Below, piece by piece: positions 52,777 through 63,099 of a DNA stretch of 64,000 nucleotides. The position numbers were made by a program, and so were the translations under genes. The notes beneath the pieces were generated by a model. The model did no database searches. It saw only the letters and a program-made list of their open reading frames with translations, and was not told the origin of the DNA. The stretch comes from OLB7 sp966250335 (GTDB lineage: Bacteria > Bacteroidota > Ignavibacteria > OLB7), in NCBI GenBank assembly GCA_966250335.1, contig CBINGZ010000011.1, positions 1 through 64,000 of the forward strand, given 5' to 3'. Each line of letters starts with the position of its first letter. Positions within the stretch are counted from its first letter, which is position 1.

Positions 52777-55599
52777 CTACTTCTTGATCCGGATCGTCTG
52801 CCCCGCCTTCAGGTTCCGTTCCGAAACCTTCGGGTTGTTGCGACGAAGCTCCGAGACCGAGACGCCGAACTTGTCGGCGATCTCCGCAAGCGTATCCCCC
52901 TTGCGGACCGTGTACTTCTTCGCGGCGCTCTTCGAGGCGCGGCTCGACTTGCGGGCGTCCCCCTTGCTCGGGGTTTCGTTGTAGATCTTCAGCTTGTCGC
53001 CCGCCTGGATCGTGGTGCCGTTCACTCCCTTCGGGTTCCATGCCTTCAGGTCGTTCACCGCGACGCCGTAGCGATCGGCGATCTCCGTCAGCGACTCGCC
53101 CGGACGCACCTTGTGCATCTCGTAGCCGCTGGAGGTCGTCGTCACCGAGCGCTTCCTGGAGTTCTTCTCGCCGGCCGAGGCGATGCTCCCCTTGGCGGGA
53201 CCGTGGACCGAGAGCTTCTGGCCGACCTTGACGTTCGCCTTGCGGTCGAGTCCGTTCCACTCGGCCAGATCGACGATCGTGACCCGATATTTGTCGGCGA
53301 TCCCCGTAAGGGTCTCGCCCCGCTTCACCGTGTGCGTCGTGACGCGGGGAGCCTTCTTCTCGGCGGACTTCGCCGCCGGCTTGTCGGCGGAGGCGATCGA
53401 CTTCCCGACCGGAGTCCGATGCTCCAGAAGGGTCGAGGGGGCGGGGGGACCGACGGCCGTCGGATCGAGCACGGTCCGGCGACCGACCACCGTCTCGGCC
53501 TTCGTGCCGGCCGAGGCGTCGGCGAGCTGCCGTCCCTTCTTCGACGGGGTTACCGTCACCGTCTCTTCCTCGATCGGCTCGTCGTCGGCGATCACATCCT
53601 CATCATTGTCGTACTCGGCGAAGAGCGCCCCCTCGTCCGATGCCGCGGGTTCGTCGATCGGCGCCTTGACCGTGTTGCCGCGATCACCGATCGATCCGGA
53701 AGTCGTCTGCGCGGGGCTTGCCGCGATCGGCGTCCGCTCGACGGCTGTCGGGGATGCCGGAGTCGCGGCGGCAACCGTGACCGGCGACTTGGCCGGCGCG
53801 GGCTTCGCGGCGACGACCGGAGCCTTCTCCGCGACCGTCACCGGCGACTTGGCGACCGGAGCCTTCTCGGCCGCGGGGGTGGGAGGAGCCGGGGTCTTCG
53901 CGGCAACCGTGACCGGCGCCTTGGCGACCGGGGTCTTCTCAGCCACGGTGGCGGGAGCAGCCGTCGGCGTCTTCTCCGTCACGTTCGGCTTGACCGCCGG
54001 GGTCTTCGCGGCGGCGACCGCCGGCGATGATGCCGGAGTCCGAGCAGCGGTGGAGGTCGCGGTTGCGGCGGGTGTCGTCTCCGTCGCCGCCGGGGTCTTC
54101 GCGGCGGGCTCCTTTGCGGCGATCATCGTCTCGTCGCGTTCCGTCTCGGTCTTCACCGGGATACGGAGCTTGGCGCCTTTGCGGAGCTTGCTCTTCGGCG
54201 TCATCTTGTTGGCCGCGTAGATATCGGCCACCGGCGTCTTGTATTTCTTGGCGATCGCGGCAATCGATTCGCCGCGCTTCACCTTGTGCGTCATCCACTT
54301 GATCTGCGGGCGCTCCGGAACCGGGATCTGCTCCAGGTTCGCCGAGAACTCGGCCGGGGTGCCGCGCGGCATCCGGAGTCGGAAATGCGAGACTCCCTGC
54401 GGCAGCGCGTCGCGGAGGAGGGAGGGGTTCAGCTCGCGGATTCTCTCGACCGTGGTGCCGCCGACCCTGGCGATCGTGGCAAGATCGTAATTCGACTTGA
54501 CCGTCACCGTGTCGAACTCTTCGGGCCGCTCATGAACGATATTGGTGAAGCCGTACTTCTCCGGGTTCATCGTGATGAGGGTGGCCGCGATATAGAGCGG
54601 GACGTACTGCTGGGTCTCTCTGGGGAGATAGTTGCGGATCACCCAGTAGTCTCTGGAGTTGGCCTTGGCGATCGCCGACTTCACGCGGCCGGGGCCGCAG
54701 TTGTAGGAGGCGAGAGCAAGGTGCCAGTCCCCGAGATCCTGATTGAGATCGCGCAGGTAGCGGGCGGCGGCATGGGTGGAGATCTCCGGATCGCGACGTT
54801 CGTCGATCCACCAGTTGATATCCATCCCGTACTCCTGTCCGGTGGAGGGGATGAACTGCCAGAGCCCGACCGCCTTGGCCCAGGAGACCGCGGTCGGCTT
54901 CAGCCCCGACTCTATCATGGAGAGATGTTTCAGCTCCATCGGAACGCCTTCCTCCTGCATCACCTGCTCGTACATCGGGAAGTAGCGTCCCGTGCGGGCA
55001 AGCCATGCGGAGAAGATCCTGCGCCCTTTCTCCGATGTAAAGAACGTGATGCACTGCTGCACCGCTTCGTTCTCCGGCAGAGCGATCTGGAGATCGGTCG
55101 TCGTGTCTATGGGACCGGTCACCGGGTCGTTCTTGGGATACTGCTTGCGCTCCACGGGGATCGACTCGATCTCCTGGAATATCTTGTCGCGAAGCACAAA
55201 GAAGCTGCTGTTCTGATCGAGACTGTCGAGCGATGTGATCTGAGCTTCGTAGTCCTGGATGACGCTTTCGGAAAGCTTCTCGAACTCGGGGTAGGACTGA
55301 ATGTTCGGGTAGGTGACCAGATCGTTCAGTGTGGAGATGGCGGCCTCGAAGTGCTGGGAAGCGGCCGCGTCGTTATGCTGGTGCGAGGCACGAAGCGCCA
55401 AGAGATAGTGGCGGCGGACCTCCTCGAGCTTCCGGTTCAGAACCTGGTCGTTGATCGGCTTGCCGGACGTCTGATCGTCCAGTACGGCGTACTCGTCGAC
55501 ATGCGCAGGTTTCTGTCGCGCGCTCGTCCTGACCGACTGCGAGGATTGCGAGCATCCCGCGATCAGAACGGCGAGTAGGAAAACGAGGGTTGTACGCAT
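52777..55599 (-). CDS. MltD-like membrane-bound lytic transglycosylase with five LysM domains
   Basis: This envelope lipoprotein cleaves peptidoglycan glycan strands. The 940-residue protein has the lipobox LIAGCS (Cys16), a helical region to about 180, and the SLT domain (about 190-330) with catalytic Glu230 in MIESGLKPTAVSWAKAVGLW. A first LysM is near 385-415 and a second near 440-485. A 240-residue linker of Ala/Pro/Thr/Lys repeats (many EKTPVAKAPVTV-like units) follows, then three more LysM domains (each KRGETLTGIADKYRV-like). E. coli MltD is about 450 residues with two or three LysM, so the linker and extra LysM are unusual. Confidence 0.92.
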   Translation of the reverse strand: MRTTLVFLLAVLIAGCSQSSQSVRTSARQKPAHVDEYAVLDDQTSGKPINDQVLNRKLEEVRRHYLLALRASHQHNDAAASQHFEAAISTLNDLVTYPNIQSYPEFEKLSESVIQDYEAQITSLDSLDQNSSFFVLRDKIFQEIESIPVERKQYPKNDPVTGPIDTTTDLQIALPENEAVQQCITFFTSEKGRRIFSAWLARTGRYFPMYEQVMQEEGVPMELKHLSMIESGLKPTAVSWAKAVGLWQFIPSTGQEYGMDINWWIDERRDPEISTHAAARYLRDLNQDLGDWHLALASYNCGPGRVKSAIAKANSRDYWVIRNYLPRETQQYVPLYIAATLITMNPEKYGFTNIVHERPEEFDTVTVKSNYDLATIARVGGTTVERIRELNPSLLRDALPQGVSHFRLRMPRGTPAEFSANLEQIPVPERPQIKWMTHKVKRGESIAAIAKKYKTPVADIYAANKMTPKSKLRKGAKLRIPVKTETERDETMIAAKEPAAKTPAATETTPAATATSTAARTPASSPAVAAAKTPAVKPNVTEKTPTAAPATVAEKTPVAKAPVTVAAKTPAPPTPAAEKAPVAKSPVTVAEKAPVVAAKPAPAKSPVTVAAATPASPTAVERTPIAASPAQTTSGSIGDRGNTVKAPIDEPAASDEGALFAEYDNDEDVIADDEPIEEETVTVTPSKKGRQLADASAGTKAETVVGRRTVLDPTAVGPPAPSTLLEHRTPVGKSIASADKPAAKSAEKKAPRVTTHTVKRGETLTGIADKYRVTIVDLAEWNGLDRKANVKVGQKLSVHGPAKGSIASAGEKNSRKRSVTTTSSGYEMHKVRPGESLTEIADRYGVAVNDLKAWNPKGVNGTTIQAGDKLKIYNETPSKGDARKSSRASKSAAKKYTVRKGDTLAEIADKFGVSVSELRRNNPKVSERNLKAGQTIRIKK

Positions 55600-56230
55600 A
55601 AGCAGTATCCTCTCGGTTTATTGATGTATACCTGGTTTCTCAGGATAAGCCGGACCGAAGGGCGCGTCCGGAACGTCGGATGAGCCCGGCTCGGCGGTTC
55701 CAGTGAATCGCCGGGCGTGCTCGGTATGATGGGGCGGAGGAAGAACTCCGGAACGGCCGGACTCCGATGGGGTGGATCTGCACGACCGTCTCGCCTCCGT
55801 CTGAAGCAGTGGGACCGGTGCGCGAATCGCATACCTGTTCGAAGCCTGAAAGCCTCTCCCCGCTACGTCCATGTACGCACCGAACGGCCAAATATAGGTC
55901 CGCACCGGCGGCGCGGCCTAATCAAAAGAGCTTTCTCACAAAACTGTAATGCCATCGGTCAGCTCAGTGCGACACATCGTACCACGCGCTCAAGATATAC
56001 CGGTGAACAGACGAAAAAAAGAGCCGGAATCCCCTTTCTTTCTTCCTGTTCGCTAAATTTTTGTTCATCATGCTTCGCTTGAAATTCGCGGGCTGGGTAA
56101 CTTGCATGCGGCGGTTTCGTAGAGCGCTTTCATGTTGCGGCGCTGCTGGAACGGACCTCTCCGTTCCATCTCGCGTCGAGCTTTAACGGCACGCTTCAAG
56201 CGCTTCCTCAATCACTCTCAATCACGGGAA
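55600..56230. other. 631-base intergenic region with no gene seen
   Basis: Short open frames in both directions lack conserved-looking sequence or ribosome sites. It must hold the promoters of the divergent transglycosylase and YIP1 genes. A TAACTTGC box occurs at 56098-56105. The AT content rises near 55990-56060, including AAAAAAAG and AATTTTTG runs. Confidence 0.5.
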
Positions 56231-57043
56231 ATGGAACAACACGAACTCGGTACCGAAAGGGATGATCCGTCGGAGATCGACGAGTACCCGTACGAGGACC
56301 CGATGTCCCCGTTCGACAGATTCGTCAAGGTCTTCACCGGCGCCTCCCGCGCCTTCGAAGGACTGCTGGACAGCCCGAAAAAGGGATCGATCATCCAGTG
56401 GGGCTATCTCCTCGCGATTCTGATCACGATGGCCTCCACCCTCATCCTCAATTCGTCGGTCGAAATGTCGCCGAGGATCAAGGCGGAGATGGATAAATAT
56501 CGCGAGAAGTTCGAACAGCAGTACAAGGAGGGGAAGTACACCAAGGAGCAGTACGAACAGATCGTGTCGCAGTTCGATCAACAGGCCGATATGTCGACCA
56601 ACGCCATCTGGCCGACCCTGTTCCGCGCCGTGTGGTGGATCTTCGGCGGTCTGATCGTCTTCGCCATCTCCAAGGCGCTGGAGAAGGAGCCGGATGAACG
56701 ATTGACGTTCTCCGCCTCGCTCTCGGTCTACATGATCGCGCTGATGATATCGGTGGTGCTCCATGTCGTCTACACGCTCCTGGCCGTCGCCCTCAACAAC
56801 TACGACTACGGACTGACGCTCTGGGCCGCGATCCCCACCAAGAGCATCATGACGACCGCCGTGCTGGGACTGATAGATCCCGCCGAGATCTGGTGGATGA
56901 TCGCCGTCGGCACCGGCATCGCCGTCATCTCCCGTACCTCGACCAAGAAGGCGATCACCGTTTTCTCCGTGACCTGGCTGGCGATCAACGGCATCTACCT
57001 GCTCGGGACCTACTACGTCGGAACGCTCTTCATGGGCGATTGA
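56231..57043 (+). CDS. YIP1-family integral membrane protein
   Basis: The 270-residue protein (ATG 56231 preceded by GGGAA) has an acidic N terminus and then PMSPFDRFVKVFTGASRAFEGLLD, typical of bacterial YIP1-domain proteins. Five hydrophobic helices follow (about 65-265), with an exposed helical loop (KYREKFEQQYKEGKYTKEQY) between helices 1 and 2. Its function is not established in bacteria. It is followed by a strong terminator and is alone in its transcript. Confidence 0.82.
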   Translation: MEQHELGTERDDPSEIDEYPYEDPMSPFDRFVKVFTGASRAFEGLLDSPKKGSIIQWGYLLAILITMASTLILNSSVEMSPRIKAEMDKYREKFEQQYKEGKYTKEQYEQIVSQFDQQADMSTNAIWPTLFRAVWWIFGGLIVFAISKALEKEPDERLTFSASLSVYMIALMISVVLHVVYTLLAVALNNYDYGLTLWAAIPTKSIMTTAVLGLIDPAEIWWMIAVGTGIAVISRTSTKKAITVFSVTWLAINGIYLLGTYYVGTLFMGD

Positions 57044-57072
57044 CGCAGACCGATATAGGTCGATGAACGAAC

Positions 57073-57113
57073 GGGCCCGGATCGAGATAACGATCCGGGC
57101 CCTGATTTTTTTT
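57073..57113 (+). terminator. Rho-independent terminator after the YIP1 gene
   Basis: A perfect 12-bp stem (57073-57084 with 57091-57102, loop AGATAA) is followed by TGA and eight T, the strongest terminator in the window. Confidence 0.95.
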
Positions 57114-57142
57114 ATCCGAATGTGATGTTCAGCCGCGCCGGC

Positions 57143-58501
<1,359 letters not shown>

Positions 58502-58814
58502 GATCTTCAAGGCAATGTTGTCCGGGACGGTTCGGCCGTCCGACGGAAAATTCCGTGTGGTCCGCGAAGGAACCCGCAGGCGGGGAGAGGAAGCGATCGG
58601 GTTCGGTCGCCGCTCCTCTCCGACCGATAAACTTAGGGAAATTACATGAACGTGGGGCCGCGGCAACGGCATCGGACTGTATCACTTTACAGCAGCGACA
58701 TTGTCCCCGCCCCTCGTATCTTGGGCCGTTTGAGACGGTCCGTCCGCATTGCCGGAGACGATCCGCCGCGCCGCGACCGTCGATACGCTATCGATCAACG
58801 CTCCCTGGCGCTTC

Positions 58815-59627
58815 ATGAGCTCGACGGGAAGATCTGTACGGCCGGAACAGGGGGGAACCCGCGACGGTGAGACGCTGGCTCCCGGCCGGATCGCGGACTA
58901 CCTGGAACGGATCGGGGTCTCCCGAAACGCCGTCGGTCGTCCCGACGCGGATCTGCTGCGGGAATTGCACGAGCATCATCTCCGCGCCGTCCCGTTCGAC
59001 AATTCGCGCGCCTGGAGGAAGGAGAAGCTCAGGTTCGACGTCGATTCCCTCTACACGAACATCGTCCTACGCGGGCGCGGCGGGATCTGCTACGAGCTGA
59101 ACATCCTCTTCGCCGCGCTTCTCCGCTCGCTCGGCTATTCGGCGACGTTCGTGGTCGGGGAGATGCGGTCGATCGACACCCGGCATCTGATGCTGCTGGT
59201 GGAGGATATCGAGGGGAGCGTCCTTCTCTGCGATGTCGGGTACGGCTGCTACTTCGTCAGGCCGATCCCGTTTCACCCGGAGAGCCTTGTCGACGATTCG
59301 AACGGCAGGTACCGTCTGGTCGGGTCGGAGGAGGGATGGGTGGGAGTGGAACGCCATGTCGGCGACTCGTGGCGCCGGATCGTCGATTTCCCGCCGAGGC
59401 CCGCCGCCGTGGGGGATATCGAGAAGCTCTGGGAGGAATACGAATCCCGTCCCGATGCGATCTTCACGCGCGCCCTCTGCGTGCAGATCAGATCCGCCGA
59501 CGGATGGGTGACGATCAACGGAGAGTATCTGATCGAACAGACCCCCCGGGGGAGCGACCGCAGGCGGATCGACGAGAGGGAGCGCGCGGCGGTTCTTCGT
59601 TCCCGCTTCGGCCTGACCGGGATCTGA
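58815..59627 (+). CDS. nat: Arylamine N-acetyltransferase (NAT family)
   Basis: The enzyme acetylates arylamines or hydrazines using acetyl-CoA; some bacterial members act in polyketide or lipid metabolism. The 270-residue protein has the triad context: Cys in RGGICYELNILFAALL, His in SIDTRHLMLLV, and Asp in LLCDVGYGCY. The N terminus LERIGVSRNAVGRPDADLLR matches NAT proteins. ATG 58815 gives the usual family length; an upstream TTG at 58749 is possible. A TATCTTG box lies at 58717-58723. Confidence 0.88.
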   Translation: MSSTGRSVRPEQGGTRDGETLAPGRIADYLERIGVSRNAVGRPDADLLRELHEHHLRAVPFDNSRAWRKEKLRFDVDSLYTNIVLRGRGGICYELNILFAALLRSLGYSATFVVGEMRSIDTRHLMLLVEDIEGSVLLCDVGYGCYFVRPIPFHPESLVDDSNGRYRLVGSEEGWVGVERHVGDSWRRIVDFPPRPAAVGDIEKLWEEYESRPDAIFTRALCVQIRSADGWVTINGEYLIEQTPRGSDRRRIDERERAAVLRSRFGLTGI

Positions 59628-59650
59628 AATATCATATCAAGATTGAATTC

Positions 59651-60163
59651 ATGGAACGTTTGTGGTCCCCCTGGCGATCGCAGTTCATCAACGCAGCCAG
59701 AGACGAGTCTCCGTCCGAAAGCCCGTTCACGAAAGCGTTCCGTGAACCGGAGAAGGACGCGGAGCATCATCTGCTCCATCGCGACAGGCTCACGTTCATC
59801 ATCCTGAACAAGTATCCCTACAACGCGGGGCATCTGCTGGTGCTGCCGATCCGGGAGGTGGGAGACCTGACCGATCTGACCGGGGAGGAGGGAGCCGAGA
59901 TGATGAAGTCGGTCACATTCGCCGCGCGTATCCTTCGCCTGGCCCTTTCGCCGCACGGCCTGAACATCGGGATGAACCTGGGACGGACCGCGGGGGCGGG
60001 GATCGAGAGCCACGTACATTTTCACGTCGTTCCGCGATGGAACGGCGACACCAACTTCATGCCGGTCCTTGCCGAGACGCGGATGATCTCCGAGAGCATG
60101 GACGATATGTTCGGAAAACTGGTCGATGCCCGCGATCGTCTGCTGGCGGGGGCGGAGGAATGA
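59651..60163 (+). CDS. HIT-family nucleotide hydrolase/phosphorylase
   Basis: The 170-residue protein (ATG 59651) has the histidine triad HVHFHVVPRW, and MERLWSPWR plus KYPYNAGHLLVLPIREV, typical of the Ap4A phosphorylase-like HIT branch common in bacteria. It probably acts on dinucleoside polyphosphates or adenylated intermediates. It overlaps the next gene by 4 bases (ATGA). Confidence 0.93.
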   Translation: MERLWSPWRSQFINAARDESPSESPFTKAFREPEKDAEHHLLHRDRLTFIILNKYPYNAGHLLVLPIREVGDLTDLTGEEGAEMMKSVTFAARILRLALSPHGLNIGMNLGRTAGAGIESHVHFHVVPRWNGDTNFMPVLAETRMISESMDDMFGKLVDARDRLLAGAEE

Positions 60164-61626
60164 GGAACGAATATTCTTCAGGGAAGAGGAACTCCGGGGC
60201 GGGGCTCCGACATCTTCCGGGGTTCGGCCTCGTCGGGATCATGATCGTCCTTGCCGTGGTCGTCGGCGGATGTTCCGACGGACCGGGGGAGGGCTCCGAT
60301 CCTTCGGACCGGCCGTTCGCCGCCTCCGAGAAGCTGGCTGCCGCGATCCGGGATTCCGTCGCGCAGCAGATCGCGTTCATGCAGCTCGCTCTCAATTATG
60401 CCGATGCCGGGCGGATCGACGACGCGAACCGTGTGGCGGCGCAGCTTCGTCTTCCCGACCAGTATGTGGCGGCGAAGACGAGGATCGCGGAGAAACTGGC
60501 CGATTCCGGGAAGAAGACGGAGGCGTCGCAGGCGCTCGCCGACGCGCGGGCCGGTATCGCGGGGATCGGCAGTTTCGACACCCGGATCGTGCGGCTGCTG
60601 GCGCTCGCCGTTGCCCACGCGAAGGTCGGGAACAGGAACGAGGCGAACGTCGCGCTGAACGAGGCGCGAGCGCTTGTCGACAGCATTCCCGATCCCTTCT
60701 TCAGAATCCGGGTTCTCTGCCTGACCGCCGAAAGCTCCGCGCAGGCGGGGGATACGGCCGCGGCGAACGGAGATCTGGAGAGGGCGATCTCCCTTCGTCC
60801 CCTGCTGAAAGGGCCCTCGGAGATCGCGATGGGATATGTTGCGATCTCCGAAGCCGCTGTCGGCGATCCCGGCGGGGCGCTGGCCGTGGCGTCGTCGAGC
60901 GAGCTCGTCCGCGTCAGGTTCGACGGAGTGCTGGCGGCCGCCCGTGGGTATGGCCGGCGGGGGAGAACCGATACGGCGGTCGTGCTGCTGAAGCGCGCGG
61001 AGGAGATCGCGCGGGCCGAGGGGGCGGCCCACTCGCGCTTCCCCGGTCTTGCCCAGGTCGCCGGCGTCTACGGGGAGATCGGACAACAGCAGCAGGCGCT
61101 CGATATTCTGGGGGAGATCCAGACGGCGGCCAACGCCGATTCCTCCGCCACCGGAAAGTTCGACGCCGCGGCGATCATCGCCATGGGGTTTCTGGGGATC
61201 AAGGAGTTCGAGGCGGCGACCCATGCCGCGGAGACCGCCGTCGAATATTCGGTGGCGTTCCAGAACCCCAACGTACTCACGGCGGGAGTTCAGACATTGA
61301 CCTCTATCGCTGAACGATTTATCGACTCGGGAGCGGTTGCCGCCGGAATCCGGCTGCTCGACAGGGCCCGCGAGCTTGCGAGGCAGGTCGGCCCCGAACA
61401 GGAGGCGCAACTGCTCCCCCAGCTCATTTTCGATTACGCCCGCGCCCGCCGCTTCGATGTCGCCTGGGAGCTGCTCGGCTCCACGGGGATCGACGTCGGC
61501 GACAAGGCGAAACTCTCCGCGGCCCTGGCCGCCGAGCACGCGAAGGCGCGGCGCGCGCCGGATGAGAAGGAGCAGCAGACGATCGACAGAATCGTGAAGG
61601 AAGCGGAGCCGAAGCCGGCCGGATAA
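60160..61626 (+). CDS. Helical-repeat (TPR-like) lipoprotein
   Basis: The 488-residue protein has a hydrophobic helix ending in the lipobox-like VVVGGCS (about Cys38). The mature protein is all-helical with repeating units such as LALNYADAGRIDDANRVAAQL, LADSGKKTEASQALADARAG, LAVAHAKVGNRNEANVALNE and VYGEIGQQQQALDILGEI. These are TPR-like pairs of about 35 residues, probably eight to ten in number. Such scaffolds bind partner proteins in the periplasm or on the outer membrane. It is coupled to the HIT gene and followed by der 53 bases later. Confidence 0.8.
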   Translation: MRNEYSSGKRNSGAGLRHLPGFGLVGIMIVLAVVVGGCSDGPGEGSDPSDRPFAASEKLAAAIRDSVAQQIAFMQLALNYADAGRIDDANRVAAQLRLPDQYVAAKTRIAEKLADSGKKTEASQALADARAGIAGIGSFDTRIVRLLALAVAHAKVGNRNEANVALNEARALVDSIPDPFFRIRVLCLTAESSAQAGDTAAANGDLERAISLRPLLKGPSEIAMGYVAISEAAVGDPGGALAVASSSELVRVRFDGVLAAARGYGRRGRTDTAVVLLKRAEEIARAEGAAHSRFPGLAQVAGVYGEIGQQQQALDILGEIQTAANADSSATGKFDAAAIIAMGFLGIKEFEAATHAAETAVEYSVAFQNPNVLTAGVQTLTSIAERFIDSGAVAAGIRLLDRARELARQVGPEQEAQLLPQLIFDYARARRFDVAWELLGSTGIDVGDKAKLSAALAAEHAKARRAPDEKEQQTIDRIVKEAEPKPAG

Positions 61627-61679
61627 AAACAGGCGCAGAACGAGACGAACGCACAGTAACGAACGCGGAGAAGCATCCC

Positions 61680-63026
61680 ATGAAACATATAGTCGCCATC
61701 GTCGGCAGGCCGAACGTCGGCAAGTCGACACTTTTCAACCGAATCCTGCAGCGCCGCGATGCGATCGTGGAGAACGTGCCGGGCGTCACACGCGACAGGC
61801 ATTACGGCGAGGCGGAGTGGGCGGGGAAGAGGTTCTCGCTGGTCGATACCGGCGGGTTCGTCCCGGAAAGCTCCGACACGTTCGAGCTGGCGATCCGCGA
61901 GCAGGCGGAGATCGCCATCGAGGAGGCCGACGCCATCATCTTCGTGGTGGATGGGCGCGACGGCGTCACATCGGTCGATCGCGATATCGCGGGGATGCTC
62001 AGACGGTCCGGCAAGAAGGTGCTGCTGGCCGTCAACAAGTGCGACAACGAGATGACCGACCAGGAGGCTGTCGATTTCTACGGGCTCGGTCTGGGGGATC
62101 CCAATCCGATCTCCGCCCTCAACGGCCGGCATATCGGCGACATGCTCGATGAGATCACCTCCGCCTTCCCTCAGGACTTGACCGAGGAGAGCGAGGAGCG
62201 GGGGCCGCTGAAGATCGCGCTGATCGGGCGGCCGAACGTCGGCAAGAGCTCGATCACCAACGCCCTGCTGGGGCAGGACCGCGCCATCGTCACACCGATC
62301 GCCGGCACCACGCGCGACTCGATCGACAGCACGCTCCGGTTTCACGGCGAGGAGATCACGCTGATCGACACGGCCGGTCTGCGGAAGCGGAAACGGGTCT
62401 CGGAGTCGATCGAGCTCTATTCGATCCTTCGCACCAGCCGCGCCATCGAGCGCTGCGACGTCGCCGTCGTGGTGATCGACGCCACCGAGGGGCTGGAGCG
62501 GCAGGACGCACGGATCATCATGGAGGCCGCCGAGCGACGGAAAGGGCTGATGATCGCCGTCAACAAATGGGATCTGGTCGAGAAGGATACGATGACCTCC
62601 AAGCGGTTCGAGGACGCGATCCATGAGACGATCCCGACGTACGATTATATCCCGATCACCTTTATCTCCGCCGTCACCCGCCAGCGGCTGGTGAAGGTGA
62701 TCGAGATCGCGAAGCAGGTGGACGAGGAACGGCACAAGCGGATTTCGACCAGCACCCTGAACGACGTCATTCTGGAGGCGATCAAGATGCAGCCCCCGCC
62801 GTCGGTGAAGGGGCATGATCTGCGGGTCAATTTCATCCAGCAGCCGCAGTCGGCGCCCCCCGTCTTCATCTGCACGACGAATTTCCCGGAGCTGATGCCG
62901 GAGAATTATATCCGGTATCTCGAAGGGGTGATACGCCGCCACTTCGCCTTCACCGGCACGCCGATCACCCTCGTCTTCAAGTCGAAGAACAAGCTGAAGG
63001 GGACGTCGACGGCCCGGACGCTCTGA
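61680..63026 (+). CDS. der: GTPase Der (EngA), ribosome assembly
   Basis: This two-domain GTPase is needed for 50S maturation. The 448-residue protein has two G domains: GRPNVGKST at residues 8-16 with DTGGF and NKCD, and GRPNVGKSS near 181-189 with DTAGLRKRKRV and NKWDLVEKD. A C-terminal KH-like domain ends KSKNKLKGTS. All motifs are intact. A weak G-rich ribosome site precedes the ATG. Confidence 0.97.
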   Translation: MKHIVAIVGRPNVGKSTLFNRILQRRDAIVENVPGVTRDRHYGEAEWAGKRFSLVDTGGFVPESSDTFELAIREQAEIAIEEADAIIFVVDGRDGVTSVDRDIAGMLRRSGKKVLLAVNKCDNEMTDQEAVDFYGLGLGDPNPISALNGRHIGDMLDEITSAFPQDLTEESEERGPLKIALIGRPNVGKSSITNALLGQDRAIVTPIAGTTRDSIDSTLRFHGEEITLIDTAGLRKRKRVSESIELYSILRTSRAIERCDVAVVVIDATEGLERQDARIIMEAAERRKGLMIAVNKWDLVEKDTMTSKRFEDAIHETIPTYDYIPITFISAVTRQRLVKVIEIAKQVDEERHKRISTSTLNDVILEAIKMQPPPSVKGHDLRVNFIQQPQSAPPVFICTTNFPELMPENYIRYLEGVIRRHFAFTGTPITLVFKSKNKLKGTSTARTL

Positions 63027-63099
63027 TCGTGCGGCGGCGGTCGATCATATCGTACAAGGTTATTCCGCCCAGGAACTATCGTAAGGGGAAGCTTTCGCC

